NCBI GenBank assembly: GCA_963826475.1
Contig: CAWGXC010000003.1
Span: forward strand, 496,001 to 560,000
From: RHKX01 sp963826475
Lineage (GTDB): Bacteria; Actinomycetota; Thermoleophilia; Solirubrobacterales; 70-9
Direction of reading: 5' to 3'
Length of the DNA stretch: 64,000 nt
Made by a program: the position numbers and the translations under genes. Positions 8,571 to 18,000 of the stretch are shown in pieces. The notes beneath the pieces are model-generated. The model saw only the letters and a list, made by a program, of their open reading frames with translations, did no database searches and was not told the origin of the DNA. Position 1 is the stretch's first letter. The number at the start of each line of letters is the position of its first letter.

Positions 8571-8644
8571 GGGCCGGTAGCTCAGTTGGTCAGAGCAGCG
8601 GACTCATAATCCGTAGGTCGTTGGTTCGAGCCCAACCCGGCCCA
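8571..8644 (+). tRNA. tRNA with anticodon CAT (Met elongator, or Ile2)
   Basis: This 74-nt cloverleaf has acceptor stem GGGCCGG/CCGGCCC with discriminator A, a GTAGCTCAGTTGGTCAGAGC D-arm region, and anticodon loop CTCATAA between GCGGA and TCCGT. The T-arm is GTTGG-TTCGAGC-CCAAC, and CCA is not encoded. A CAT anticodon can belong to elongator Met or to lysidine-modified Ile2; the sequence alone does not settle it. Confidence 0.92.
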
Positions 8645-8947
8645 TCGCATATTTCGCTCGCACTAGCGCTGTACCCGAGTCCTTCGCTGCGGCACCGGGT
8701 CACAACTGGGTCGCGGGGCGGGTGTCTGAAAGTCGCTTCGCATGGGTTGCGGGTTTCACGCTGCCTCCCGACGATGTCATTGGTTGATTTGCGAACACAT
8801 GGTTCGCTTTTCCACCATCGACCGTGAATAGCGCCTCGGACGAGGAGGAGTCGTCCGTTCCCCACTCGGTGGCTCGGTCGATCAACCGAACCGGTCGAGG
8901 TCGATCGGCTTCACCTCGCAGCGTGCGCCACGGGCAACGCGCGCCCG
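8645..8947. other. Intergenic region without a recognisable gene
   Basis: These 303 bases between the CAT tRNA and the convergent secreted-protein gene are less GC-rich than the surroundings (for example tcattggttgatttgcgaacacatggttcg). No convincing ORF, strong hairpin, direct repeat of the tRNA 3' end or promoter was found. An ORF reading back through the tRNA is an artefact. The region could be scar DNA downstream of a tRNA, but there is no direct evidence for that. Confidence 0.5.
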
Positions 8948-9490
8948 TTACTTGGAGGCCACCTCGCAGCTGACCGGGTAGAACGGCGGATCCTGGGTGC
9001 ACTCCGCGAGCTTGATGGTGACCCTGGACTTGTCCACTTCGCCGTTCCCTCCGGCCCGAATCCACACCCTCACCTCACCCCGATGGGTGAGGGACTTATG
9101 GATCTTGCGAAGGATCTCGTCGCCTGAGCGCTTTCGGCTGAGGACCCAGGGGTGCTTGGCGTCGCCGTGCAAATCGGTGTCGGTAACGTGCGAGTCATAC
9201 GCGGAGCCGGCCGCAACCCGCTCGTGATGGATGCGCACCGCGAAGCTGAGCGCATCGGCGCGCCGGGCGAACGCGGAAAGCTGCCGGCGGGGCGAGGTGC
9301 CGTCATCGCTCTCCTCGTAGGAGACCTGGACGACGTCCGGCTTGGCCTCCGGCCGTTCGGTCGGGTCTGCGCCGGCGGCGGGGGGCCCGGCGCAGATGCC
9401 GAGGGCCACCAGGGCGAAGCCTGCGAGCGCCTGACGCCGCGCCGCGCGTCCGACGCCGGCTGATGGCGGATGGCGATGTCGCTGCGGCAA
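8948..9490 (-). CDS. Secreted protein of unknown function
   Basis: This 180-residue protein has an N-terminal basic region, then a hydrophobic segment (ALAGFALVALGICAGPPAAGA) consistent with a Sec signal peptide cleaved near residue 40. The start is TTG at 9490, preceded by a GGAGGGGGA sequence. The mature part has mixed charge, with two Cys near the C-terminus (AECTQDPPFYPVSCEVASK) that could form a disulfide. I recognise no family. It converges on the region after the CAT tRNA. Confidence 0.6.
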   Translation of the reverse strand: MPQRHRHPPSAGVGRAARRQALAGFALVALGICAGPPAAGADPTERPEAKPDVVQVSYEESDDGTSPRRQLSAFARRADALSFAVRIHHERVAAGSAYDSHVTDTDLHGDAKHPWVLSRKRSGDEILRKIHKSLTHRGEVRVWIRAGGNGEVDKSRVTIKLAECTQDPPFYPVSCEVASK

Positions 9491-9584
9491 AGTTCCCCCT
9501 CCTCGTCTCTTCGACCGCCTGCCCGCCGCTCAGGCTATCGCGCCGATTTCAGCGCCGCCATCGCCGGAGTGGCATGATGGGCGC

Positions 9585-9860
9585 GTGAAGCCACTCGAAC
9601 CCACTCTCAGGGCAGCCCTGGCGAAGCACGCCGGCAGGCCATGGCGAGGCACCAAGGGCGACACGATGGTCTCGGTGAAGTTCGACGCGCTCGTCGCTGA
9701 GGGCATCGACCCGGATGCCATACGCGATGACGTCCTGGAAGCGGGCGGCAGCGTCAGCGAGCGCGATACGGCGCTTTCTGGCGGCGGGGGAATCCGGCGA
9801 TCGAAGCCGCTCGTTCCCGAGTCATTCGTGGTTCCGGCCGCGGTGCTCAAGGCCGGCTGA
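9585..9860 (+). CDS. Small hypothetical protein, 91 aa
   Basis: This short ORF from GTG 9585 has plausible amino-acid composition (PWRGTKGDTMVSVKFDALVAEGIDPDAIRDDV). An ORF on the other strand (9530-9865) is Ser/Pro-rich and looks like a shadow. I recognise no family. The first half resembles a small alpha/beta domain, and the C-terminal third is Gly-rich. Confidence is moderate because the length is short and no ribosome-binding site is evident. Confidence 0.45.
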   Translation: MKPLEPTLRAALAKHAGRPWRGTKGDTMVSVKFDALVAEGIDPDAIRDDVLEAGGSVSERDTALSGGGGIRRSKPLVPESFVVPAAVLKAG

Positions 9861-9889
9861 CTCACCGGCTGCGGACCGCAGCCTTCCGG

Positions 9890-10084
9890 TCAGCCTCGCG
9901 GCAGCTTCCATCCCATCACCGATTGCTTGACGACCCCATCGGCCTTCAGGGCCTCGAGGATGCGCGTCGTCTCTTCGCGCTCGATCCCGAGGTCCTGGGC
10001 GATCAGGGCCGGCGTGTTCAGAGCCGGCCGCTCGCGGAGGCTCTCGAGGATCTGCTCGGTCGTTTCGTCTGCTTCGGTGCTCAT
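9890..10084 (-). CDS. Small winged-helix DNA-binding protein, 64 aa
   Basis: This 64-residue protein consists almost entirely of a winged-helix fold. A helix (TEQILESLRERPA) is followed by a turn and recognition helix (LNTPALIAQDLGIEREETTRILEALKADG) and a short wing ending WKLPRG. Such stand-alone domains are seen as small regulators or nucleoid-associated factors. It is divergent from the FUSC gene at 10124, with only 39 bp between the starts, so it may regulate that gene. That link is inferred from position. Confidence 0.65.
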   Translation of the reverse strand: MSTEADETTEQILESLRERPALNTPALIAQDLGIEREETTRILEALKADGVVKQSVMGWKLPRG

Positions 10085-10093
10085 CGGCGCTGC

Positions 10094-10117
10094 ATCCTAG
10101 CCATCAGCGGCTAGATT
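10094..10117. promoter_or_regulatory. Divergent leaderless-type -10 boxes
   Basis: On the plus strand TAGATT (10112-10117) lies 6 nt before GTG 10124. On the minus strand TAGGAT (10099-10094) lies 9 nt before ATG 10084. The two -10 elements sit inside a 39-bp divergent intergenic region, so the promoters face away from each other with overlapping upstream regions. No Shine-Dalgarno sequence is visible for the plus-strand gene. Confidence 0.45.
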
Positions 10118-10123
10118 CGATCC

Positions 10124-11224
10124 GTGTCCGCACCGGCCCCAAGGCGATGGCAGGGACAGAGGATCTCCGACCGGCTCCAGGAGCTGCGGGGCAACTGGCT
10201 GTCGATCGTCCAGGTCGGGATCTCCGCCGCGATCGCCTTTCTGATCGCCAAGCAGGTAGTCGGTCATGCGACGCCGTTCTTCGCACCGATCGCCGCCGTG
10301 CTCACGCTCGGCCTGAGCGTCGGTCAGCGTGGGCGGCGGGCGATCGAGTTGGCGATCGGCGTCGCCCTCGGGATCGGCGTGGCCGACCTGCTCGTCCTCG
10401 CGATCGGCACGGGAACCTGGCAGCTGGCGGTGATCGTCTCGCTCGCGATGGCCGCCGGTGCGTTGACCGGTGGCGGCGTCCTGCTCGTCAACCAGGCGGC
10501 GGTGTCCGCGGTGCTGGTGGCGACCCTGCCGACGACCGCCGGCTTCTCAGGAGCCCGCTTCATCGACGCTCTGATCGGCTCGAGCGTGGCGCTGCTTGCG
10601 AACGCCCTGGCGCCCTCGCATCCGTTGCGGATGGTGCGGCGCGAGATCGAGCCCCTCCTGGAGGAGCTAGCCGAGATCTTCGAGCAGCTCGCCGGGGCGC
10701 TGGAGCGGCGGGATCGGGACGCCGCGGAGTCAGCGCTGGCTCGCGGGCGCTCGAGTGAGGATGCGATCTCGTCCGTGCGCTCTTCGCTGAGCGCAGCCGC
10801 CGAGACCACCCGCCTGGCACCGCCGCGCCGCGGTTCCCGCGGCTTCGTCAGTGACCTCTCGTCCTCGGCGGTACCCATCGATTACGCGCTGCGCAACTCC
10901 CGCGTGCTCGCCCGCAACGTGCTGCGTGCACTCGACCTCCACGAGGCGACGCCGCTCAGCGCGATTCGCAGCCTGGCCCAACTCGGTGCGGCAACCCGGG
11001 AGGTCAATCGCTTTCTCTGGGACGCCTCCCATCGTGAGGAGGCCGAGCGTGCTGCGGTCCGGGCCGCCCAGCTGGCCACCGCGGCGCTGGAGGACACGAC
11101 CAACCTCTCGGTGAGCGCAATCGTCAGCCAGGTGCGCTCGATCGCGGTCGACCTGCTTCGGGTGACGGGCGTGTCCGACGCCGATGCGATCGAGGCGGTG
11201 CGCCGAGCGCCGACGGAGGCCTAG
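10124..11224 (+). CDS. FUSC / aromatic acid exporter family membrane protein
   Basis: This 366-residue protein has about six hydrophobic segments in the first 165 residues (WLSIVQVGISAAIAFLIAKQ, then FFAPIAAVLTLGL, GVALGIGVADLLVLAIG, LAVIVSLAMAAGALTGGG, AAVSAVLVATLP and FIDALIGSSVALLANALA). The FAPIAAVLTLGLSVGQRGRR stretch is typical of the fusaric-acid-resistance-like FUSC fold. The C-terminal half is a soluble helical domain. These proteins are thought to export aromatic acids or small organic anions; here the substrate is unknown. The terminal TAG shares a palindromic CTAG with the stop of the convergent CBU_0592-like gene. Confidence 0.78.
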   Translation: MSAPAPRRWQGQRISDRLQELRGNWLSIVQVGISAAIAFLIAKQVVGHATPFFAPIAAVLTLGLSVGQRGRRAIELAIGVALGIGVADLLVLAIGTGTWQLAVIVSLAMAAGALTGGGVLLVNQAAVSAVLVATLPTTAGFSGARFIDALIGSSVALLANALAPSHPLRMVRREIEPLLEELAEIFEQLAGALERRDRDAAESALARGRSSEDAISSVRSSLSAAAETTRLAPPRRGSRGFVSDLSSSAVPIDYALRNSRVLARNVLRALDLHEATPLSAIRSLAQLGAATREVNRFLWDASHREEAERAAVRAAQLATAALEDTTNLSVSAIVSQVRSIAVDLLRVTGVSDADAIEAVRRAPTEA

Positions 11225-11469
11225 CCGGCCTCGGGATCCGCTCCGCGGAGCTCGGACACGAGGGACCCCAGCGATACGACGGCCCAGACGCTCTCCAGGA
11301 GCAAAAATCCCGGCTGACCCTCGATTGCAGCGAGCACCGCGAGAATCGCCGAGCCCACCAGGTTGAGCACGAGGTAGGAGATCGAGCGCTGATCGAGACG
11401 CCCGGCCTGCGCCCCGGCGTACGCGACCAGGATCAGGATCGCGCCGACGATCTGAACCAGTTGCTCCAT
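11221..11469 (-). CDS. CBU_0592-like small membrane protein
   Basis: An 82-residue membrane protein is read from ATG 11469 (MEQLVQIVGAILILVAYAGA). It has three hydrophobic segments (IVGAILILVAYAGAQ, LVLNLVGSAILAVLAAIEG, FLLLESVWAVVSLGSLV). The pattern matches the CBU_0592 family of short membrane proteins, often found near transporters and without a known function. No clear ribosome-binding site is seen. Its stop overlaps that of the FUSC gene by 4 bases. Confidence 0.72.
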   Translation of the reverse strand: MEQLVQIVGAILILVAYAGAQAGRLDQRSISYLVLNLVGSAILAVLAAIEGQPGFLLLESVWAVVSLGSLVSELRGADPEAG

Positions 11470-11610
11470 CAGGAGGTGTCGCCGTCCGTCACGCAGCCCC
11501 AGAATCGCAGGAACTCGCCGCAGCCGCGGCTCCCGGCGGCAAAGCCGCTCGCAACCCGGCCCGACCCGGTCCGAACTAATCCTCCGCTTGGATCTGCCGA
11601 TACGAAGTAC

Positions 11611-13536
11611 ATGGGCGAGAGCACGAGCCGGCCCGACCGCTGGCTGATCTTCAAGCAGATGAGCCCGTTCGCGATCCTCGGCACCGGCGGCATCCTCGCG
11701 CTCGCCCTGATCCCGGAACGCATCGATACGGGCCTTGCGCTCGTCGCGATCGGGCTCACGGTTGCCCTGGTCGCGCTCTCGGTCTTTGCGCCCTGGCATC
11801 GCCTGCCGGAGTGGATGCAGTCGATCCCTCCCCTCGCCTATCTGGGGGCGGTGGGGCTGCTGCGCGAAGCCGCGGGCGGTGCGGCTTCAGGCCTCGGTCT
11901 GCTCGCGCTGCTGACGGTCATCTGGTTCGCGCTTCACGGCTCCCGCCGTCAGGTCATCGTCGCGATCGTCGCGAGCGCCGGAGTCTTCGTCGTCCCCGCC
12001 GCCTTCATGAGCCCCGAGCACTACCCGGACCAGGAGTGGGTCAGAGCCGGTCTCTGGGTCGCCGTCACGTCCGCGGTCGGGTTCCCGATGCAGAACCTGG
12101 TCCGGGCGCTGTCGGCTCAGACGCGTGCTTCCGCCGAGCGCGCCGCCGAGTCGGAGGCGGCGACCGATCTGCTCGGCGGGATTCTCGAGGCGGCGACCGA
12201 GTATTCGATCATCGGCACCGACGCCCAGGGCACGATCGTCGTGTTCAACGCGGGGGCGGAGCGGATGCTCGGCTATTCGGCCGAGGAGGTGATCGGGAGG
12301 GTCACGCCGGAGCTGATCCACGATCCGGGGGAGGTCCGTGACTTCGCCGAGAGCAGAGGTCTGGTCCCCGGCTTCGAAGCACTCGTCGGGCGGGCGGCTC
12401 AGGGCGAGCACGAGACGCGGCAGTGGACGTACGTACGCAAGGACGGCAATCGCCTGCCGGTCGAGCTCACGATCTCGGCGACGCGTTGTGGCGACGGGCG
12501 GATAAACGGCTTCATCGGAATCGCCAGTGACATCAGCCAGCGCCTTCACGTCGAGGAGGAGCTGCTGGCCAGCGAACAGGCGCTCCGCTCGGTGTCGGCG
12601 CTGAGCAAGGCCATCGCGACGAGCGACAACGCTCGCGAAAGCATCTGCGAGGCCGCGAGGCAGGTCACCGAGGCGGACCTCGCGGTCCTGATGGAGGCGC
12701 ACGGCACCGCCGGCCTCAGGATGACCGCGTCCGTCGGGGTCGAGCTCCCTGAGATCGAGGTCAGCTTGTCGGATGAGAACTCCGGCACGGGTCGCGCGTT
12801 CACCAGGCGTGAGCGGCTCTTCGTCCCCGACGCCGAAGCGAGCGCGATGGTCTCCAAGCGGATCAACGACTCCCTGAACACCAAGTCGCTCCTCTTCGAG
12901 CCGGTGTTGCGAGACGACGAGGTCGTCGGCGTGCTCGTGATCGGCTGGTTGAGCCGTGTGGCGGAGTTGAGCTCGAGCAGCAGCATCGCCGCGGGCCTGT
13001 TGGCGACGGAGGCTGCGATGGCAATCGAACGCGCTGATCTGCTCCGCCGCCTCGAGGGGGCCGCTTTGACCGACGCGCTCACCGGGTTGCCCAATCGCCG
13101 CGCGTGGGACGAGGCTCTGCCCGAGGCACTCGAGGAGGCGGGTGCGACCAGCGCGCCCGCCTCGGTGGCAATCTTCGATCTCGATCACTTCAAGAAGTAC
13201 AACGATCGGCTCGGCCATCAGGCCGGCGACCGGCTCCTCGTGGCGGTTGGCGCAGCTTGGCGTCAGCACACCCGGGAGGGGGACGTGCTGGCGCGGTACG
13301 GGGGCGAGGAGTTCATCCTGTTGATGCGCGACTGCGACCCCGCCGACGCCCTCGATGTCGTTGAGCGAATCAGGGGAGCCGTGCCCGCCGCGATCACATG
13401 CTCGGCAGGGATCGCACACTGGGAGCCGCGGGAGTCCGCTGACGATCTCGTCGCGAGGGCGGATCTGGCGCTCTACGCGGCCAAGGAGCACGGCCGTGAC
13501 AACGCGCTCGAGTACAGCGGCGCGATGGCCGGCTGA
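11611..13536 (+). CDS. Membrane PAS-GAF-GGDEF diguanylate cyclase
   Basis: This 641-residue protein (ATG 11611 chosen; an in-frame start at 11461 would add 50 low-complexity residues) should synthesise c-di-GMP from GTP. Residues 1-165 hold about five or six membrane segments. A PAS domain follows (about 190-310; EYSIIGTDAQGTIVVFNAGA), then a GAF domain (about 330-480), then GGDEF (about 485-641). The active site GGEEF is at 564-568. A canonical RxxD inhibitory site (REGD) lies five residues upstream, so product inhibition is expected. PAS and GAF may sense redox, light or small ligands. Confidence 0.88.
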   Translation: MGESTSRPDRWLIFKQMSPFAILGTGGILALALIPERIDTGLALVAIGLTVALVALSVFAPWHRLPEWMQSIPPLAYLGAVGLLREAAGGAASGLGLLALLTVIWFALHGSRRQVIVAIVASAGVFVVPAAFMSPEHYPDQEWVRAGLWVAVTSAVGFPMQNLVRALSAQTRASAERAAESEAATDLLGGILEAATEYSIIGTDAQGTIVVFNAGAERMLGYSAEEVIGRVTPELIHDPGEVRDFAESRGLVPGFEALVGRAAQGEHETRQWTYVRKDGNRLPVELTISATRCGDGRINGFIGIASDISQRLHVEEELLASEQALRSVSALSKAIATSDNARESICEAARQVTEADLAVLMEAHGTAGLRMTASVGVELPEIEVSLSDENSGTGRAFTRRERLFVPDAEASAMVSKRINDSLNTKSLLFEPVLRDDEVVGVLVIGWLSRVAELSSSSSIAAGLLATEAAMAIERADLLRRLEGAALTDALTGLPNRRAWDEALPEALEEAGATSAPASVAIFDLDHFKKYNDRLGHQAGDRLLVAVGAAWRQHTREGDVLARYGGEEFILLMRDCDPADALDVVERIRGAVPAAITCSAGIAHWEPRESADDLVARADLALYAAKEHGRDNALEYSGAMAG

Positions 13537-13571
13537 TAGCCGCTCGGTCGTTTGGCGAAGAACGGTGCGGG

Positions 13572-13577
13572 TAGTCT
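13572..13577 (+). promoter_or_regulatory. -10 box of a likely leaderless promoter
   Basis: TAGTCT is spaced 6 nt (caggac) from the ATG at 13584, which fits TANNNT followed by a transcript starting at the start codon. Confidence 0.45.
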
Positions 13578-13583
13578 CAGGAC

Positions 13584-14051
13584 ATGCCACAAGAACTGAA
13601 CGTCAAAGACCTGAAGATCAAGTCAGACGCCTTCGATCACCACGGTGCGATCCCGGCGAAGCACAGCACCGAGGGCGAGGACATCGCCCCCGCGCTTGAG
13701 TGGTCCGGCGTTCCCGATGGCACCAAGGCGTTTGCGGTGGTCGTCCACGATCCCGACGCACCCCTCGTCGACGGCTTCACCCACTGGGTGGCCTACAACA
13801 TCGATGGCGACACCACCGGCATCCCCGAGGGCGGCGGGGACGTCACGAACGGCGAGAACTCGATGGGCAACACCGGGTACAACGGCCCCGCACCCCCGCC
13901 GGGCCACGGGACCCATCACTACTACTTCTGGGTCTACGCGCTGAGCGAGGACCCCGAGCTCGACCCCGGCTTGAACCGCACTCAGCTGTTCGAGCGGATC
14001 GAGGATCTGGTGATCGAGCAGGCTCGCCTGGTCGGCACCTACAAGCGGTAG
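13584..14051 (+). CDS. YbhB/YbcL family Raf kinase inhibitor-like protein (PEBP fold)
   Basis: This 155-residue single-domain phosphatidylethanolamine-binding-protein homologue shows the family signatures DPDAPLVDGFTHWVAYNI and GPAPPPGHGTHHYYFWVYAL, which line the ligand pocket. Length is normal for bacterial members. Bacterial PEBPs have no well-defined substrate. The following aldo/keto reductase starts 7 bases after the stop with its AGGAG overlapping the end of this gene, so the two are probably co-transcribed. Confidence 0.88.
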   Translation: MPQELNVKDLKIKSDAFDHHGAIPAKHSTEGEDIAPALEWSGVPDGTKAFAVVVHDPDAPLVDGFTHWVAYNIDGDTTGIPEGGGDVTNGENSMGNTGYNGPAPPPGHGTHHYYFWVYALSEDPELDPGLNRTQLFERIEDLVIEQARLVGTYKR

Positions 14052-14058
14052 GAGCTGA

Positions 14059-15087
14059 ATGGAGCAGCGCTACCTCGCCGGAACCGGGATGAGCGTGAGC
14101 CCGCTCTGCCTCGGGACGATGATGTTCGGCGAGTGGGGCAATCCCGATCACGAGGATTCGGTCAGGATCATCCACGCCGCGCTCGACCGCGGGATCAACT
14201 TCATCGATACGGCCGATGTCTACTCCCGCGGCGAGTCCGAGGAGATCGTGGGCAAGGCGCTCGTCGACCGCCGCGACGAAGTGATCCTGGCGACGAAGGT
14301 TCACGGCAGGATGGGCGACGATCCCAACCAGATGGGTAACTCACGACGTTGGATCACGCTGGAGGTCGAGAACAGCCTCCGCCGCCTGCAGACCGATTGG
14401 ATCGACCTCTACCAGATCCATCGGCCCGACTACCACATCGAGATCGAGGAGACGCTCGGAGTCCTGACGGACCTGCAGCGAGAGGGAAAGATCCGCGCGT
14501 TCGGCTGCTCGACCTTCCCCGCCGAGAAGATCGTCGAAGCCCAGTGGGCGTCGGAGCGGCACTCCCTGGGCCGGTTCGTGAGCGAGCAGCCGCCCTACTC
14601 GATCTTCATGCGAGGCATCGAGGGCGATGTCCTACCGACCGCTCAGCGCTACGGCATGGGCGTGCTGCCATGGAGCCCGCTCGCCGGCGGCTGGCTCGCG
14701 GGCAAGTACCGGCGCGGCGAGGAGGCTTCGCCGGGGAGCTCGGTGCGTCGCAGCAACATGGCGAACCGCTTCGATACGTCCAACCCGGACAACGAGGGGA
14801 AGCTCGATGCGGTCGAGGCGCTCGCCGAGCTCGCCGACGAGTGCGGCCTCTCCCTGATCCATCTGGCGCTCGCCTTTACGCTCGCGCACCCCGCGATCAC
14901 CGCACCGATCATCGGCCCGCGCACGATGGAGCAGCTCGAGAGCCAGATCGGCGCCGCGGGGATCGAGCTGAGCGGTGACGTGCTCGACCGGATCGACGAG
15001 ATCTGCCCACCGGGGAGGAACGTCGCCGACGAGTCCGGCTTCACGCCGCCCGCGGTCGAGCGGAGCTCGTTGCGCCGACGCTGCTGA
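14059..15087 (+). CDS. Aldo/keto reductase
   Basis: This 342-residue TIM-barrel NADPH-dependent oxidoreductase has the catalytic tetrad D50 (FIDTADVY), Y55, K80 (LATKVHG) and H121 (QIHRPD). The C-terminal NADPH-binding region is visible as APIIGPRTMEQLE. It is most like the general-stress or tas/YhdN-type AKRs, and the substrate is not predictable. AGGAG 5 nt upstream of the ATG supports the start and coupling with the PEBP gene. Confidence 0.88.
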   Translation: MEQRYLAGTGMSVSPLCLGTMMFGEWGNPDHEDSVRIIHAALDRGINFIDTADVYSRGESEEIVGKALVDRRDEVILATKVHGRMGDDPNQMGNSRRWITLEVENSLRRLQTDWIDLYQIHRPDYHIEIEETLGVLTDLQREGKIRAFGCSTFPAEKIVEAQWASERHSLGRFVSEQPPYSIFMRGIEGDVLPTAQRYGMGVLPWSPLAGGWLAGKYRRGEEASPGSSVRRSNMANRFDTSNPDNEGKLDAVEALAELADECGLSLIHLALAFTLAHPAITAPIIGPRTMEQLESQIGAAGIELSGDVLDRIDEICPPGRNVADESGFTPPAVERSSLRRRC

Positions 15088-15090
15088 GCG

Positions 15091-18000
15091 TCAGCTGCCG
15101 AGCAGATAGTCGATGCTGCGGTTCATGACCTCGGCACGCTTCGCCCTCCCTGAGATGCCCTCGAGGCCGAAGCCGAAGTAGAGCGTGTCGGGGGTTGAGA
15201 CCACCGCGCCCTCCTCGTAGCCGAGCGAGCCGGTCTGCTCCCAGTCGTTCGCGTTGCCCGGGCTGCTCTTCGGCGGACCGGAGACGCGCCAGCCGCCGAG
15301 TGGCGCCGAGGGGTCCTCGAACGAGGTCGTACCCTCGCCGAAGCCCGTGGTGACGTCGTCGATGAAGGCGCCGGCACCCTGGACCGAGTAGTCGCTGACG
15401 TATGTGATCGAAACCTCGATGCTCGATCCGGCGTAACGCGAGAGGTCGATCTTCCAGTTCTCCCAGCCCGCCGAACGACCGGTTGCCGAGTTCCACTCTC
15501 CCGTGGTGCCGGTTCGATCGCATGGCTTGCCGCCGTTGAACGTCTCGTAGTGCTTGACGAACGGATGGAGATCCTCCGTCCAGCCCTCGGGACAGCTCTC
15601 GCCGACGTCCGGTGTGGTGTGTCCGTTCTCGTCCGGCAGCGTGGTCCAGTCGCTCTTGCCGGTGTGATGGACCTCGACGATCACGTGGTCGTAGTCGCGC
15701 TCGGTGTCGTAGGACGTCGCGAAGCTGAGGGTCGCGTCGGCGGGCGCCACCCCGGTGAGATCGAACCGGTGGGTAAGCCGCTTGTAGGAATTGCTCGAGA
15801 TGTTGGAGTAGAGGTACTTCGATCCGTCGAATGGCTCGAACGGCGCGGCGCCCGACCGTGCGTACGCAGCGGGTGCGTCCCCGGCGAATTGCGGGTATCC
15901 GGCCTCCGGCAGCAGGCTCGAGCTCGTCAGAAACGAAGCGGTGTGAGTCTGGTTGGCGGCGCTGTCGTCGCCGTTGAACGACCAGCTGGTCCCATCGAAG
16001 GGCGCCGACACCCCGGTGACGTCGAGGGGGGTGCCCGGCGTTTCGTCGGTCCCCCCGACGGTGCCCGCATCGTCGTTGTAGATCCCGGCACCGAGGTAGT
16101 ACTGCAGGAAGTCGTCGGACAGGAACTGACAGCGGGCGGCGACGGCGTCGTCGGTGCCGTTGCACGAGTCGTTGGCCACCGGATCGAAGGGGTAGCCGAG
16201 TGAGTACTCGTAGCCCGCGTACTGGCCCCCGTAGAGGAGCTTGCCCCCCTCGTTGAGATAGGAGCGGAGCTCGAGCATCTCGTCGTTGGCCAGCCGCGAT
16301 GCGTCGCCGGGAACCTGGCCGGCGTCGCGGGTGATCAGGTCATTGCCGGTGTAGTACACGACCGCCTTGTAGTGACCGAGAACGCCGAGGTCGTCCGGCG
16401 CGGTGCGACCGCGCGCGTCGACGTCGTAGACGTCGTAGGAGTGCCCCGAGGCGCTGACCGCGTCCTCGTAGTAGGAGAGGTAGTTGGGGCCGGTCGTGTC
16501 GGGGTAATCGGTGCTGGAGGAGATTCCCGTGTAATCCTCGGCGGACACGATCAGGACGTCGGCTGGGGTCGCGTTCACCACCTTGTAGGTGAACGCGGCC
16601 GTCCGCGCTCTGCCGCTGGTGAACCAGACCTTGACCTGATCACCGGCGCCGGCTGCGGGAAGCTCACCGCGAAGCTCGTGGTAGTACGCGTCGTAGTCGT
16701 TGAGGCCGAAACGCTCGCCGATCTTCGCCGGCGACGTCTTGGCCGTCTTCGTCGGCCCGTTGTTGACCTGGTAGCTGACCTTGACCTTGCCGATCCCTCG
16801 GCGGGCGAGCACCTGGACGGGCTGCGTGCCGCCGTACGAATACTTGAAGCGGAAGTCGGAGCTCGGGTTGTGGGCGCGGTTGGGGTCGGCCGCGGTGGTG
16901 GACAGGTAGAGGGGCTTGACCTTGTTGCCGAGGTGCGACTTCGGGTGCGTCGGGTTCGCGGCGGAACGGGCCAGGTCGAGGATGAACGGCCGGTTGATCT
17001 GGAACTCGTGCTGAACCTTCTTCTCGTTGTCGGGGAAGACGAACCCGCAGCCCTTGCAGCCCTCCTCGAGCTCAGTCGTCCACGCGAGTACGCCCTGAGC
17101 CGAGTGCGCCCAGTCGGTGAACTCACCGTTGGTCGTGTAGAGCTGCGCCGCGACCTCCGGGACGAAGCCCTTCACCGCGGGCTTCTCCGGGTTGCCCGAG
17201 AGCGCCTCGTAGATCGGATCGTCGGCCGTGGGCGTCTGCACCTGCCAGCCCTGCGGGTAGAGCAGCAGCGGGCCGTAGGAGTGGTAGCTGATCGCGAACG
17301 TCGGGTCGATCCGGCGGACCAGCTTCATGTCCGCGCGCACCTCGGGCTCGGAGGCGGCGCGAGGGCCGCGGAAGGTCTCGTCGGAGGTGATCGTCGCCGA
17401 TCCCTCGTCGTCGTAGCCCCAGCGGTAGGGATAGTTGCGGTTCGGATCGACGCCGTCCCCGTTGGTGATCTTGCCGTTGTGGTCGTTGTCGCGCACCGTC
17501 TTGCGCCAGAGGCGCTCGTGATCGAATGTGTATTGATAGCCGTCGGGGTTGACGACCGGCAGGAACCAGAGGTCGCGGGTCTGCAGCAACCTCCGCGCTT
17601 CACCGGAGTTGCGATGGGCCAGGAACCAGCGCATCGCCCGCATCGTCACCTCGGTGCTGATCCATTCCCGCGCATGGGTCGTGCCTTGGTAGAGGACCGC
17701 CGGCTTGCCGCCGTTCGCCGGTCGCGAGGACTCGCGCGTCAGCCGCATCGCGAGGATCTTGCGGCCCTGCCCGGAGCGCCCGATCGTCTCCAGCTTCGTC
17801 AGCTTCGGGTACTGCTCTGCGAGCTTCCTCAGCTGCGCGGCGATTCCGTCGTGGCCGTCGTAGTCGCTGAAGACCTTGTACCCACCCTTGGCCTGTGAGG
17901 CGGCGCGCTCGGAGACCGTGCGGCCCTCGGCGTCACGAACGAGACCGACTTCGATGCCGTCGCGAGCGAGCGCGGCGCGCTCGGCGTCGTCGAGAACGAG

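Noticed and set aside
8590..8865. Minus-strand ORF ending GWARTNDLRIMSPLL
   Set aside because: This is a known artefact from translating a tRNA in reverse; it overlaps the CAT tRNA at 8571-8644.
8645..8947. tRNA-associated integration scar
   Set aside because: No direct repeat of the tRNA 3' end and no integrase remnant were seen.
11461..11610. In-frame 50-residue N-terminal extension of the GGDEF protein
   Set aside because: Pro/Arg/Ser-rich, overlaps the start of a divergent membrane gene; ATG 11611 just ahead of the membrane region is better.
16372..17898. 508-residue plus-strand ORF opposite the M14 peptidase
   Set aside because: Val/Arg/Gly-rich antisense shadow with no domain.
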